DNA from: JBFWWP01 sp050246115
Lineage (GTDB): Bacteria; Planctomycetota; UBA8108; UBA1146; JAJFFE01
Length of the DNA stretch: 64,000 bases
Direction: 5' to 3'
Assembly: GCA_050246115.1 (NCBI GenBank)
Contig: JBFWWP010000011.1
Span: forward strand, 91,284-155,283
The notes under the pieces are model-generated. The model was not told where the DNA came from. It was given only the letters and a program-made list of their open reading frames with translations, and searched no databases. Each line of letters begins with the position of its first letter. Within the stretch, counting starts at the first letter, position 1. Shown here piece after piece: positions 17,163 through 26,673 of this stretch. Made by a program: the position numbers and the translations under genes.

Positions 17163-17263
17163 TTCGGCGGGCAGGAGCCGCAGTGCGCGGCTCGAACTCG
17201 AAGCGGCTCCCAGACCGAAGCCGCCTCCGTTCTCGTCGTCGGAGTGCGACCAGGAGACAAGCG

Positions 17264-17548
17264 ATGCTGCGTATCACGGCCCACGACCAGCCACGAGTCC
17301 TCGGCTTCCGCCTGGAGGGACGACTGGAAGGACCGTGGGTGGAAGAGTTGCAGAAGTGTTGGCTCGCCATGACGGCACGACCGAGCACTCCTGCGCTGCG
17401 TGTGGACCTGGCGGGTGTGACGTTCGTGGACGCCGCAGGCAAGGCCCAACTGAGAGGCATGTACCTGCAGGGTGCGGAGTTCGTGGCCGACGATTGCCTG
17501 ATGAAGGCGATCGTGTCCGAGATCGTCGAGAACGATCTCGGCGCGTGA
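17264..17548 (+). CDS. Single STAS-domain protein
   Basis: A 94-residue protein. ATG 17264 has AGGAG seven bases upstream. It has the STAS/anti-sigma-factor-antagonist pattern: an N-terminal strand, FRLEGRLEGPWVEEL (about residues 15-29), then LRVDLAGVTFVDAAGKAQLRG (about 46-66) where the phosphorylatable Ser/Thr usually sits. In this position the sequence reads FVDAAGK, so a conserved phosphoserine is not obvious. It heads the efflux operon, with the outer-membrane factor gene starting 17 bp after its stop. A regulatory or partner-switching role is inferred; STAS domains also occur as accessory domains of transporters. Confidence 0.75.
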   Translation: MLRITAHDQPRVLGFRLEGRLEGPWVEELQKCWLAMTARPSTPALRVDLAGVTFVDAAGKAQLRGMYLQGAEFVADDCLMKAIVSEIVENDLGA

Positions 17549-17565
17549 TCGAAAGGAGTGGAGAG

Positions 17566-19155
17566 ATGGGTCGTGAGTCTGCGCCAGTTCGGTGCGGCCG
17601 CGCGGGACACCCCGGGTCGACGAACCCCGGAGGGATCCGGGTCACAACCGCGGGGTGGATCTCCCGCGCAGCGCTCGCTGTCGCGTCGATCACTGCGGTC
17701 GGCTGCATGGTAGGTCCGAACTACGAGTCCCCGCGAACGGTCTTGCCCGCGGTTTACGGTGAGGCGATCAACGAGCCGACCTCGTCGACAACGACCTCGG
17801 GCAGCATTGGTCCGACGGAGATCCGGTGGTGGCGGCACCTGGGCGACCCCCAACTCACGGATCTCGTGGAGAAGTCGGTCGCGGCGAACTACGGCATCGC
17901 CGGTGCCGAGGCGCGGCTGCGCGCGGCCAGGGCGGCGCGGCAAGTGGCGCAGTCTCTGCTGTACCCGCAGTTGAGCGTCGGCGCCTCGGCCATTCGCTTC
18001 CGCAACAGTGAGGCGGCCACTGACCTTCCGGGCCTGGATTCGAACTTCAACCTGTTTCAGGCCGGTTTCGATGCCTCCTGGGTGGTCGACGTCTTCGGCG
18101 GCACCCGTCGTGGCGTGGAGTCGGCGCGCGCACACGAGCAGGCCGTCGCCTCCGACCGACGCGCCATCGTCCTCATGGTGGCTGCGGAGACCGCAAGAGC
18201 CTATCTCGAACTCCGGGGAGTCCAGCGACAGCTCGCGATCGAGTTCGACATTATGGAGCAGCAGCGACAGACGCTCAGGGTCACCGAGGACTGGCGCCGA
18301 AATGGGCTGGCGTCGGAGTTGGAGGTGTTGCGAGCGCGAACCGAAGTCGAGGCTACCGCTGCGGAGATCCCGCCGCTCGAGCAAGCGAGCCGGCAGTACA
18401 TCCACCTTATCTCCACCCTTCTCGGGCTCGAACCCACTGCTTTGCGCGCGGACCTGGAGCGCACGGCCCCGCTGCCCGCGGTTCCCGAGCGGATCGCGAT
18501 TGGATTCCCCTCCGACCTTCTGCGCCGGCGTCCGGACATTCAGGGTGCCGAGCGTCGGCTGGCGACAGCCACGGCGCAGGTTGGCGTGGCCACGTCGGAG
18601 CTGTTCCCCCGGGTGGTCCTGGGAGGGACGGCACAGCTGCAGAGCCGCGAGACCGGTGACCTCTTCAATGGCGGCTCGGACCCGTCGAGCAGCTACTACG
18701 CCGCCGGCCCCAGCATCAACTGGAGCCTGTTCGACGCGGGACGTCGCCGGTCGGGGATCCGGTTCGCCGAAGCCCAGGTCGAGGCAGCGAAAGCGGCCTA
18801 CGAGGACACGGTTCTTCGCGCGTTTCGCGAAGTCGAGAGCTCACTCGTGTCGGTGGACCGTGCGCGGGCACGTGTGAGTGACCTGCAGCGGGTGTCGGCC
18901 AGCGCGCGGGCGAGCGCACAGATCGCGCGGCGCGACTATGAGTCCGGGCTCCTCGATCAACTAACGGTTCTCGATGCGCAGCGCCAGTCGAACCGCGCCG
19001 ACCTGCTGCTCTCTCAGGGTGAGGTCGCACTCGTGGTGAACGTCGTCACTCTCTACAAGGCGCTGGGTGGTGGTTGGGAGATCGCCGAGCCGCCGTCCGA
19101 CATGCAACCGACCGACATTCCTCGCAACGAAGGAGACGTTCATGAAGAAGGATAA
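17566..19155 (+). CDS. Outer-membrane factor lipoprotein of an RND efflux system (NodT/OprM family)
   Basis: A 529-residue TolC-like outer-membrane channel lipoprotein. ATG 17566 follows GAAAGGAG. A lipobox SITAVGC near residue 47 precedes the mature start CMVGPNYESP, characteristic of the NodT/OprM family. Two internal repeats of long amphipathic helices follow, including RLRAARAARQVAQSLLYPQL and LGLEPTALRADL. RRRPDIQGAERRLATATAQV (about 315-334) is a family hallmark, and DARSQSNRADLLL-type sequence lies near the end. It should form the trimeric exit duct for the membrane-fusion protein and pump encoded next; it overlaps the next gene by 14 bp. Confidence 0.92.
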   Translation: MGRESAPVRCGRAGHPGSTNPGGIRVTTAGWISRAALAVASITAVGCMVGPNYESPRTVLPAVYGEAINEPTSSTTTSGSIGPTEIRWWRHLGDPQLTDLVEKSVAANYGIAGAEARLRAARAARQVAQSLLYPQLSVGASAIRFRNSEAATDLPGLDSNFNLFQAGFDASWVVDVFGGTRRGVESARAHEQAVASDRRAIVLMVAAETARAYLELRGVQRQLAIEFDIMEQQRQTLRVTEDWRRNGLASELEVLRARTEVEATAAEIPPLEQASRQYIHLISTLLGLEPTALRADLERTAPLPAVPERIAIGFPSDLLRRRPDIQGAERRLATATAQVGVATSELFPRVVLGGTAQLQSRETGDLFNGGSDPSSSYYAAGPSINWSLFDAGRRRSGIRFAEAQVEAAKAAYEDTVLRAFREVESSLVSVDRARARVSDLQRVSASARASAQIARRDYESGLLDQLTVLDAQRQSNRADLLLSQGEVALVVNVVTLYKALGGGWEIAEPPSDMQPTDIPRNEGDVHEEG

Positions 19156-20428
19156 GGTCAACCCGGCTTGGGCGCGGTTGCAGTACCGAACGTCGGCGGA
19201 GCCGTCGCGGTGGCTCGGCGGTCTACTGCTGGGAGCGTTCCTGTGCGGCTGCGAACCACTGCCCGAGGAAGTCGCCCCGGTCCCGGTCAGGGTGCGTATC
19301 CTGGCCCAGGAAGATGTCGTCACTGCGAGCCGCTTCAGCGGCTCGGTCGAGCCCCTCCAGACCACGAACCTGACCTTCAAGCTGCCGGGTACGGTCCAGA
19401 GTCTTTACCGGTTACCCGGCCTCGATCGGGACGTACAGGTCGGCGACGTTCTGGAGAAGGGGACGCCGATCGCCGAACTCGACGAAGGCGACCTCCGACG
19501 TGCGAGCGCCAGTGCGGAGGCCAGGGTGGCACAACTGGAGGCTCGGGTGACCAGCGCGAGGGACAACCTCGAGATCGTCACCCGGGTGCTCGAGCGGTTC
19601 GAGAGAACGTCGGGATCCGTCTCCGAGGTGGCCCGCGACGACGTGGCCGCGAAACGCGTTGCCGCGGCCGGCGAACTAGCGGCGGCGGAGCATGCACTCG
19701 CGGACGCAAAGGTGCGGCTCGACCAAGCGAACGACGACTGCGTCAACCGTCGCCTCATCGTCCCGTTCGACAACGCGTTGGTCGCCGAGAAACGCATCGA
19801 GTCCGGCGAGCGCAAGGCGGCCCATGACGTTGCCTTCCGGCTCATTGATGTTTCTGCGGTTCACGTCACCTTCGGCGTACCCGACACGATGATCGGTGAC
19901 CCGAAATTCACTTCGTCTACCGCGGCTCGTGTGTTCGTCGGCCTGAAGGTGCGGATCACCGCGGACGCCTTCGAGGGACGCTCGCTCGAAGCCGAGGTGA
20001 CGAAGATCGCCCCGCAGGCGGACGCACGAACTCGTACGTTCCTGACGGAGCTGACCTTGACCAATCCCCGGACCCAGGACGGCCAGTACCTCCTGCGGCC
20101 TGGCATGATCGTGACGGTCCACGTCGGAGCGGAACGCGATCGGCGCGTCATGTTGCTGCCGATGACGGCCATTCACCGAGGCCGATCCGCTGACGAGCTG
20201 ATCGTGTACGAAGCGGTGACGGAGAACGACCGCGAGGTCGCAAGGGCACGGAAGGTCTCGTTGGGTGGCGTCTACGACAGCCAAGTGGAAGTCCTGCACC
20301 CCGGCAGCGAGGTGCTGCCTGACGCTCAGGTGGTGGTGACGACCGCCGAGCGACTGAGCGACGGTACGGTCATTCGCGTGCTTCGGGAAAACAACATCTC
20401 ACCGGCAACGCTGTCGGAGGCAAAATGA
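19142..20428 (+). CDS. RND efflux membrane-fusion protein (lipoprotein)
   Basis: A 428-residue periplasmic adaptor. ATG 19142 has AAGGAG nine bases upstream and lies inside the end of the outer-membrane factor gene. A signal and lipobox GAFLCGC (about residues 31-37) point to lipid anchoring in the inner membrane. The lipoyl and hairpin region runs from VRVRILAQEDVVTASRFSGS to LDQANDDC, and the beta-barrel domain follows (PDTMIGDPKF, LLRPGMIVTVHV). It links the pump to the outer-membrane channel. Its stop overlaps the pump start as ATGA at 20425-20428, so the three subunits are translated together. Confidence 0.92.
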   Translation: MKKDKVNPAWARLQYRTSAEPSRWLGGLLLGAFLCGCEPLPEEVAPVPVRVRILAQEDVVTASRFSGSVEPLQTTNLTFKLPGTVQSLYRLPGLDRDVQVGDVLEKGTPIAELDEGDLRRASASAEARVAQLEARVTSARDNLEIVTRVLERFERTSGSVSEVARDDVAAKRVAAAGELAAAEHALADAKVRLDQANDDCVNRRLIVPFDNALVAEKRIESGERKAAHDVAFRLIDVSAVHVTFGVPDTMIGDPKFTSSTAARVFVGLKVRITADAFEGRSLEAEVTKIAPQADARTRTFLTELTLTNPRTQDGQYLLRPGMIVTVHVGAERDRRVMLLPMTAIHRGRSADELIVYEAVTENDREVARARKVSLGGVYDSQVEVLHPGSEVLPDAQVVVTTAERLSDGTVIRVLRENNISPATLSEAK

Positions 20429-23400
20429 ATCTCCCGCAGTTCTTCGTGAGCAAGAGGCCGATTGCATGGACCGCAATGGTCTCGGTGTTGGCTTGGGGCG
20501 CCTACGCCTACATCCAGATGCCCCAGCGGCAAGACCCCATTATCCCCGTCGTCACAGGCGTCATCCTCACGCCCTATCCGGGCGCCGAGGCCGAGAAGGT
20601 CGAACAAGAAGTCACCCGCAAGATCGAGCGCAAGGTGGCGGAGCATCCGGCCGTGGAGCACGTCAAGTCGATCAGCCGCCCTGGCATGTCGATCGTCTAC
20701 GTGGAGCTGTTCGAGAGCGAGCAGAACGCCGAACTCGTGTGGCAGGACATTCGCGGCAAGTTGGGGGAGATCCCGGATCTGCCCCAGATCGCCGGTAAGC
20801 CCCCGCGGTCGTTCCTGAACAAGGACTTCGGTGACTCGGTGGCGGTCATGCTCACCATCAGTTCGCCCCCGGTCACCGACCTGGAGATCGGCCTGCGTGC
20901 GAGAAGCATTCGCGCGGCGCTCGCAGCGCACCGAGACCAGACATCTGCCGAATCGACGGGCGATCGATGGGCCGGCGTGCTGGTCTATCCGAGCATGGTG
21001 TCCCACGCCCACGTGCTGCGCACGGGTAGTCTGCTGGCGCAGCATCTGCTCGACAACGGCATCGCGAGGGAAGCCGCCGTCGTCGAGGCTCCGAGCGCTG
21101 GGATGCTCGACGTCGTTCTGCACGCCGGCAAGACCCGCAGTGACCTCCAGGAAGCCACTGAACGTTGGGAACGCGAGACCGCCGGTGCCGGGGAGTACCA
21201 GCCTGATTTGTGGCAGCCGTTCTGGATCCAGGATCTGGGTGACTTGGAGAGCGCACTTCGGCGGAGCGCCCGGGACCAGTACACATATCGTGAACTCAAG
21301 CACTTTGCCGAGCGGATTCGCGACCGGTTGAAGCAGTCGCGCTACGTCGCCCAGATCGACCTGGTCGGAGTGCAGGACGAGCAAGTTTGGCTGACGTACT
21401 CTGGACGGCGGCTGAGCCAATTCGGGATCACGCCGTCAGCGCTCGTCGAGCGGATCCAGCAGCGAAACATCAACATCCCCGGCGGCCAGATCGAACTGCC
21501 CGACCAGAACGTCGTCGTGCGGCCGACGGGGGAGTACGGCTCAGCCGCCGAGATCGGCCAGACCGTGCTGGACGTCTCCGCGGAAGGATACCCGCTTTAC
21601 CTGCGCGATCTCGTAGAGGTCACCCGCGGCTACGAGGACCCTGCTGACGTGATGAACTACCGCACTGTCAAAGTCACGCCGGGTCTGGCAGCGGGCGAGG
21701 CGCTGGGGCTGGCAAGTCCTGCCCACCCCGTGGCGCACGAGTTGCGGGAGTACGAGCTCCAGACCGGGCGTGCCATCACGATCTCGGTTCGCCAAGTCAA
21801 GGGTACCCACATCGCCGACTACGACCGCGACCTCACCTGCGCGATCGAGGAGCTGAAACTGCAACTTCCGTCGGACCTGCGGATCGAGCGCACGAGCAAC
21901 GAACCGGCCGAGGTTCGCCACAAGGTCCAATCCTTCAACAAGTGCCTGATCGAGGCGATCGTCATTGTGGTGCTCGTGTCGTTGCTCTTCATGGAGTGGC
22001 GGAGTGCGGTTCTGGTCGCCGTCTGCATCCCGATCACCGTTGCGCTGACCTTGGGAATGGCGCAGCTCATTGGGATCGACCTGCAGCAGGTCTCGATCGC
22101 GGCGTTGATCATTGCCCTAGGAATGCTGGTGGATGCTCCCGTCGTCGCGGCGGACGCGATCAACCGCGAAATCGCAAACGGGCAGCCGCGATCGGTCGCC
22201 GCCTGGCTCGGCCCCAAGCGACTGGCGCGGGCGGTGTTCTACGCGACGCTCACCAACATCGTTGCCTTCCTACCGCTGCTGCTGGTCGAAGGCAAGACCG
22301 GCGACTTCATCTACTCGCTTCCGATCGTCGTCACGTTGTCCTTGGTCGCGGCGATGCTCGTCGCCTGGACCTTCGCCCCGCTTCTGGGCGTCTACGTGCT
22401 CAGGGGGCAGAGAGGGTTCGAGAGTGCCGGCGGCAAGTCTGCGGGGGGATTCCCGCGGCTCTACAAGGCGTTCGTCGAACGTTGTATTGCACATCGGTTC
22501 TTGTCGGCGGGGGTCGCCATTCTCCTGCTCGCCGTCGGTACCCTGCTCGTCCGATACATCGGCAGCTCCTTCTTTCCCAAGGACCTGCACGACGTATTCG
22601 TGGTGAACCTCGACCTGCCCGAGGGCTCGCCCATTCGCCAGACACGAGCGGTAGCGCTCGACGCCATCCGCAAGATGGACGCGCTCGAGGGAAAGCGCAT
22701 CGACAGCTACACGACGTTTGTCGGGGCCGGCGGTCCGCGGTTCTGGCTCTCGATCGAGCCCGAGCAACGCGCTGACAACTACGCCCAGATCCTGGTGCAC
22801 ACGGCCGACAAGCACGACACCGCTGCGGTTGTGGAGCGGTTGAAGCAAGAACTCCCGGCCCGAATCGCCGATGCGCGCGTGCGGACCCAGATGCTCGAGA
22901 CCGGTCCGCCGATCGGTATCCCGGTGCAACTGCGCATTTACGGCGCCGACGCCGAGACGCTGCGCGAACTCGCGTCCGAGGTCAAGAACAGACTGCGATC
23001 GATCCCCGGCACCATCGACGTGCATGACGATTGGGGCGACCCAGTGTTTCAGATGACTCTGCAGATTGACTCCGACCGGTCCGCGATGAGTGGCCTGTCG
23101 CACCAGGACGTCGCGACCGCCGTCGGTACCGGGCTCTCCGGGCTGGCGGTCAGCCAACTGCGTGAGCACGACAAACTCATCGACATCATACTGCGGCTGC
23201 GGCCGTCAGAACGGAGCCAGCTCGACGACCTGTACAGCTTGAGCGTCGTGAACCTGGCCACGGGCGTGGGGCTGCCGTTGCGACAGATCGCGAATTTCGA
23301 GCGCGAGCTGGTGACCCGGAAGATTCGCCGGCGTGACCACGAGCGTTGCATCACGGTCCGCTGCGACACTTTGCCCGGCGTGCTCCCGAGTGCCATCGTC

Positions 23401-24075
23401 GCCGATCTCGAGCGAATGCTGCCCGCGGTGTCTGTCGCGCCCGGCTCGAACCAGAAAGCGTTGTCGTTCCCGAGTGGTTACCGGTGGGAGTTCGGCGGCG
23501 AAAAGTTCGAGCAGGACAAGGGGTTTCAGTCCCTGGCCGTCGCGCTGGTCGTTTCCTTCGTCGCGATCTACCTGGCGCTGGTACTTCAGTTCAACTCCGC
23601 CACCCAGCCGCTTCTCGTCTATGCGGCGGTGCCCTTCGGGGTCGTTGGTGGGCTGATCGCACTGCTCCTCTTTGGTTCGACGTTCGGCTTCATGGCGTTT
23701 CTCGGCGTGGCGTCGCTGGCAGGCCTCATCATCTCCCACGTGATCGTGCTGTTCGACTTCATCGACGAGATGCGCCACCGGGGTGAGCCGCTTCGTAAGG
23801 CGGTGGTGGAGGCCGGACTCGCGCGACTGCGCCCGGTCGTCGTGACGGTGTTGGCCTGCGTCGGAGGGCTGATTCCGCTGGCGCTCTCGGGGGGGCCGCT
23901 CTGGGAGCCGATGTGCTATGTGCAGATCGTCGGTATGTTGGTGGCCACTCTGGTCACGCTGGTGGTCGTGCCGGTCTTCTACGTGATTTTCGTCGAGGAC
24001 CTACGTCTCGTGCGCTGGCAGCCAGAGCCGGATGAGAATGGCGGGCACGGGTCCCACAGCGTGCAGGCCGGGTAG
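20425..24075 (+). CDS. Efflux RND transporter permease, enlarged (1216 aa)
   Basis: An inner-membrane RND pump. TM1 follows the start (VSVLAWGAYAYI), and the usual two-fold repeat of 12 TM helices and two periplasmic loops is present. It is about 150 residues longer than AcrB-type pumps; the extra sequence is mainly in the first periplasmic loop, about residues 155-287, before YTYRELKHFAERIRD where the normal fold resumes. In TM4 the AcrB aspartate pair is replaced by LVDAPVVAAD, with only one aspartate at the canonical site. The TM10 lysine position lies in LAGLIISHVIVLFDF, with no lysine. Proton coupling must use other residues. Substrate unknown. It is the last gene of the sigma-54-controlled operon. 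Confidence 0.93.
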   Translation: MNLPQFFVSKRPIAWTAMVSVLAWGAYAYIQMPQRQDPIIPVVTGVILTPYPGAEAEKVEQEVTRKIERKVAEHPAVEHVKSISRPGMSIVYVELFESEQNAELVWQDIRGKLGEIPDLPQIAGKPPRSFLNKDFGDSVAVMLTISSPPVTDLEIGLRARSIRAALAAHRDQTSAESTGDRWAGVLVYPSMVSHAHVLRTGSLLAQHLLDNGIAREAAVVEAPSAGMLDVVLHAGKTRSDLQEATERWERETAGAGEYQPDLWQPFWIQDLGDLESALRRSARDQYTYRELKHFAERIRDRLKQSRYVAQIDLVGVQDEQVWLTYSGRRLSQFGITPSALVERIQQRNINIPGGQIELPDQNVVVRPTGEYGSAAEIGQTVLDVSAEGYPLYLRDLVEVTRGYEDPADVMNYRTVKVTPGLAAGEALGLASPAHPVAHELREYELQTGRAITISVRQVKGTHIADYDRDLTCAIEELKLQLPSDLRIERTSNEPAEVRHKVQSFNKCLIEAIVIVVLVSLLFMEWRSAVLVAVCIPITVALTLGMAQLIGIDLQQVSIAALIIALGMLVDAPVVAADAINREIANGQPRSVAAWLGPKRLARAVFYATLTNIVAFLPLLLVEGKTGDFIYSLPIVVTLSLVAAMLVAWTFAPLLGVYVLRGQRGFESAGGKSAGGFPRLYKAFVERCIAHRFLSAGVAILLLAVGTLLVRYIGSSFFPKDLHDVFVVNLDLPEGSPIRQTRAVALDAIRKMDALEGKRIDSYTTFVGAGGPRFWLSIEPEQRADNYAQILVHTADKHDTAAVVERLKQELPARIADARVRTQMLETGPPIGIPVQLRIYGADAETLRELASEVKNRLRSIPGTIDVHDDWGDPVFQMTLQIDSDRSAMSGLSHQDVATAVGTGLSGLAVSQLREHDKLIDIILRLRPSERSQLDDLYSLSVVNLATGVGLPLRQIANFERELVTRKIRRRDHERCITVRCDTLPGVLPSAIVADLERMLPAVSVAPGSNQKALSFPSGYRWEFGGEKFEQDKGFQSLAVALVVSFVAIYLALVLQFNSATQPLLVYAAVPFGVVGGLIALLLFGSTFGFMAFLGVASLAGLIISHVIVLFDFIDEMRHRGEPLRKAVVEAGLARLRPVVVTVLACVGGLIPLALSGGPLWEPMCYVQIVGMLVATLVTLVVVPVFYVIFVEDLRLVRWQPEPDENGGHGSHSVQAG

Positions 24076-24371
24076 CCGGCAGCAGCGTCGCGATCGGCCC
24101 CGGCACGCGGCGGGCTCGCCCCCGAGGGCAAGGCTCCGCGTTGGGCGTCCTTGGGCTTCGTGCAGTGGTGCCTCGGCCGTCCGCCTCGCACCGATCGCGG
24201 CTGCTCCGAGGAATCCCGCGGGCGGCTTCGTTCCTGATTGCGTGGTCCGCAGCGATTGTCTACCCTGCACCGTCGGAGTCGCGAGGATCGCTGCGTGGAA
24301 ATGGACGCTTTTCGCTCGAGGGCGATCGCGTTCCGACACGCCGCGCACGCGCAAGCACGGAAGAGGAATCC

Positions 24372-25739
24372 ATGAGTTCGAGTTCGATGCTGGCCTCCTT
24401 CAATCCTGCCACCGGGGAGAAGGTGGGCGAGGTGCGGATCACCCCCGAGGAACAAGTGCCGGCGGTCGTGGCGCGTGCGCAGGCGGCGCAACCGGGTTGG
24501 GGACGTCGGTCGTTCGAGGAACGAATCGACGCGCTGAGCCGCGCCGGGGAGCGCTTGGTGGCGCGTTGCGACGAGCTCGGGGAGTTGTTGACCCGGGAGA
24601 TGGGCAAGCCGCTCCGGGAGGGGCGGGGCGAGGTCAAAGCGTGCGGCGCGGGAATGCGTAAGAGCGCGGAAGAGATCGCGGCGGCACTTGCGCCGGAAGT
24701 GCTCGAGGACGAGAACACGCGTTCGCGAATCTATCATGATCCATTCGGTGTCTGTGCGGCCATTACACCCTGGAACTTCCCGATGGCGATGCCGCATTCG
24801 CTGGTGATTCCTGCGCTCGTGGCCGGGAACGCCGTGGTGCTCAAGCCGTCGGAGGAGACGCCGCTCATCGCGCAGGCCTACGTCGATGTCCTCAACGAGT
24901 TCCTCCCCGCCGACGTGTTGCAGATCGTTCACGGCGCGGATGCGCAGGGGCGGGCATTGGTTGCGGCCGATGTCGACTTGATCGCCTTCACCGGGTCGCG
25001 CGAGACCGGCAAGAAGATCATGGCGGCGGCGGCGGGTGGGTTGAAGCGGCTGATTCTCGAACTCGGCGGGAAGGACGCGATGATCGTGCTCGCCGATGCG
25101 GATCTCGAGCAGGCGGCGAAGTTCGCGGCCATGAACAGTTTCCGCAACGCCGGTCAAGTGTGCGTGAGCACGGAACGTATTCTGGTCGATTCCCGCGTGG
25201 CCGACGCCTTTGCGCAGAAGGTCGCGGAGTTCGCGCGGACCATGAAGGTCGGAGACGGACTCCAGGATGGCGTGCAGATGGGGCCGATGGTCAATCAACG
25301 ACAAAAAGACCACGTTACCCGCCAAGTGTCGGCGGCGGTGCGGCACGGCGCGCGGGTGGTCGCAGGCGGCGACGGGCACCATGACAACTTCTTCCAGCCG
25401 ACCGTGCTCGTGGACGTTCGACCCGACATGGACATCATGAAGGAAGAGACCTTCGGTCCGGTGGCGTGCATCGCGCGCTTCGACGATGTCGATGAAGCCG
25501 TGCGGCTGGCGAACGACACGCCGTTCGGTCTGGGGGCGACCGTGTTCGGTGATCCGGCGGGGGCGGCGCTCGATGTCGCTCGCAGGCTCGATGCCGGCAT
25601 GATCGGCGTGAACAAGAGCTGCGGCGGCGCTTCGGGCGCGCCGTGGGTGGGCGCCAAGGAGAGTGGCTACGGATTCCACAGTTCGACCGCCGGGCACCGG
25701 CAGTTCGCCCAGACGCGGGTCGTGAGCGTGCCCCGTTGA
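24372..25739 (+). CDS. NAD(P)-dependent aldehyde dehydrogenase
   Basis: A 455-residue ALDH-superfamily enzyme oxidising an aldehyde to the acid. ATG 24372 follows GAGGA. Motifs are FNPATGE at the N-terminus, ITPWNFPMAMP (coenzyme and oxyanion asparagine), the general base in LELGGKD (about residues 229-235), the nucleophile in GQVCVSTE (about 263), and EETFGPV near the C-terminus. The compact length and NAGQVC block are like succinate-semialdehyde or lactaldehyde dehydrogenases, but the substrate cannot be fixed from sequence. It is 25 bp upstream of psd and may share a transcript with it. Confidence 0.93.
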   Translation: MSSSSMLASFNPATGEKVGEVRITPEEQVPAVVARAQAAQPGWGRRSFEERIDALSRAGERLVARCDELGELLTREMGKPLREGRGEVKACGAGMRKSAEEIAAALAPEVLEDENTRSRIYHDPFGVCAAITPWNFPMAMPHSLVIPALVAGNAVVLKPSEETPLIAQAYVDVLNEFLPADVLQIVHGADAQGRALVAADVDLIAFTGSRETGKKIMAAAAGGLKRLILELGGKDAMIVLADADLEQAAKFAAMNSFRNAGQVCVSTERILVDSRVADAFAQKVAEFARTMKVGDGLQDGVQMGPMVNQRQKDHVTRQVSAAVRHGARVVAGGDGHHDNFFQPTVLVDVRPDMDIMKEETFGPVACIARFDDVDEAVRLANDTPFGLGATVFGDPAGAALDVARRLDAGMIGVNKSCGGASGAPWVGAKESGYGFHSSTAGHRQFAQTRVVSVPR

Positions 25740-25764
25740 CGGGAGCGGCTCGCGGCGTGACGGC

Positions 25765-26673
25765 GTGAATGCACCGCCGATTCGTTACTGGGATCCCCGG
25801 ACCGGCACCCTCGAGGTCGAGCAGGTGTACGGCGACGCGGCCCTGCGCTGGCTCTATGGAACGCGTTTCGGGCGTTGGCTGACCGATACGGTCTTGGTGC
25901 GGCGGTGGTTCAGTCGACTGACGGGCGCCTACCAGTCGTCGCGCTGGAGTCGGCGGCGGATCGCGTCGTTCATCCGTGAGTTCGGTGTTCCCATGGAGGA
26001 GTTCGAGCCGACGCAGTATCGCTCGTTCAACGACTTCTTTGCGCGGCGGTTTCGCGACTCCGCGCGCGAGTTCTGTTGCGGCGATGACTTGCCTGCCTTT
26101 GCGGAGGGACGCTATCTGGGATTCGATCGCGTGGAGCCCGGGCGGACCTTCCCGGTCAAGGCGGAGCACTTGAGCGCGGCAGGCTTGCTGGGCAGCGTCG
26201 AGCGCGCCGCCCCGTTTGCGAACGGACCGCTCCTCATCGCCCGGTTGTGCCCGGTCGACTACCACCGCTTTCACTATCCCGACACCGGTACGACCCGCGA
26301 CGCGTGGCGGATTCGCGGGCGCTACCACTCGGTCAACCCGGTGGCGCTCGCGGCCCGCAGCGACGTTTTCGTGAGCAACGAGCGGCAGGTGAGTGTGCTC
26401 ACCACGGAACGCTTCGGTCGATTGGCCTACGTCGAGGTCGGCGCGCTCAACGTCGGCCGCATTGTCGCCACGCATCCTGCGGACCGGCCGTTCGTGCGCG
26501 GCGACGAGAAGGGCTACTTCCTCTTTGGCGGGTCCACCGTCATCCTGTTGGGGGAGGCAGGTGCTTGGCAGGTCGACTCGGCCCTCGCTGCGCGGACCGC
26601 CGAGGGAATCGAGACCCGCGTACGGCTCGGGGAGCGCGTCGCACGCGCGCAGCGCAGAGAGGAGCGATCATGA
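25765..26673 (+). CDS. psd: Phosphatidylserine decarboxylase
   Basis: A 302-residue proenzyme that makes phosphatidylethanolamine at the inner membrane. The self-cleavage site is GGST (about residues 255-258) in FLFGGSTVILL, where the serine becomes the pyruvoyl group; most Psd proteins have LGST here. The DYHRFHYP block (about 164-171) carries the catalytic histidines. N-terminal FNDFFARRF is also typical. GTG 25765 has only a weak ribosome-binding site. The stop overlaps the thyA start as ATGA (26670-26673), so thyA is translationally coupled, an unusual partner. Confidence 0.93.
   Translation: MNAPPIRYWDPRTGTLEVEQVYGDAALRWLYGTRFGRWLTDTVLVRRWFSRLTGAYQSSRWSRRRIASFIREFGVPMEEFEPTQYRSFNDFFARRFRDSAREFCCGDDLPAFAEGRYLGFDRVEPGRTFPVKAEHLSAAGLLGSVERAAPFANGPLLIARLCPVDYHRFHYPDTGTTRDAWRIRGRYHSVNPVALAARSDVFVSNERQVSVLTTERFGRLAYVEVGALNVGRIVATHPADRPFVRGDEKGYFLFGGSTVILLGEAGAWQVDSALAARTAEGIETRVRLGERVARAQRREERS

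Noticed and set aside
16981..17263. Other -24/-12 matches
   Set aside because: Several GG...GC pairs are off by one base in spacing; only 17147-17162 has GG-N10-GC with both cores.
20326..24075. Several 300-residue minus-strand frames under the RND pump
   Set aside because: Shadow frames of a long high-GC gene; no start site or family similarity.
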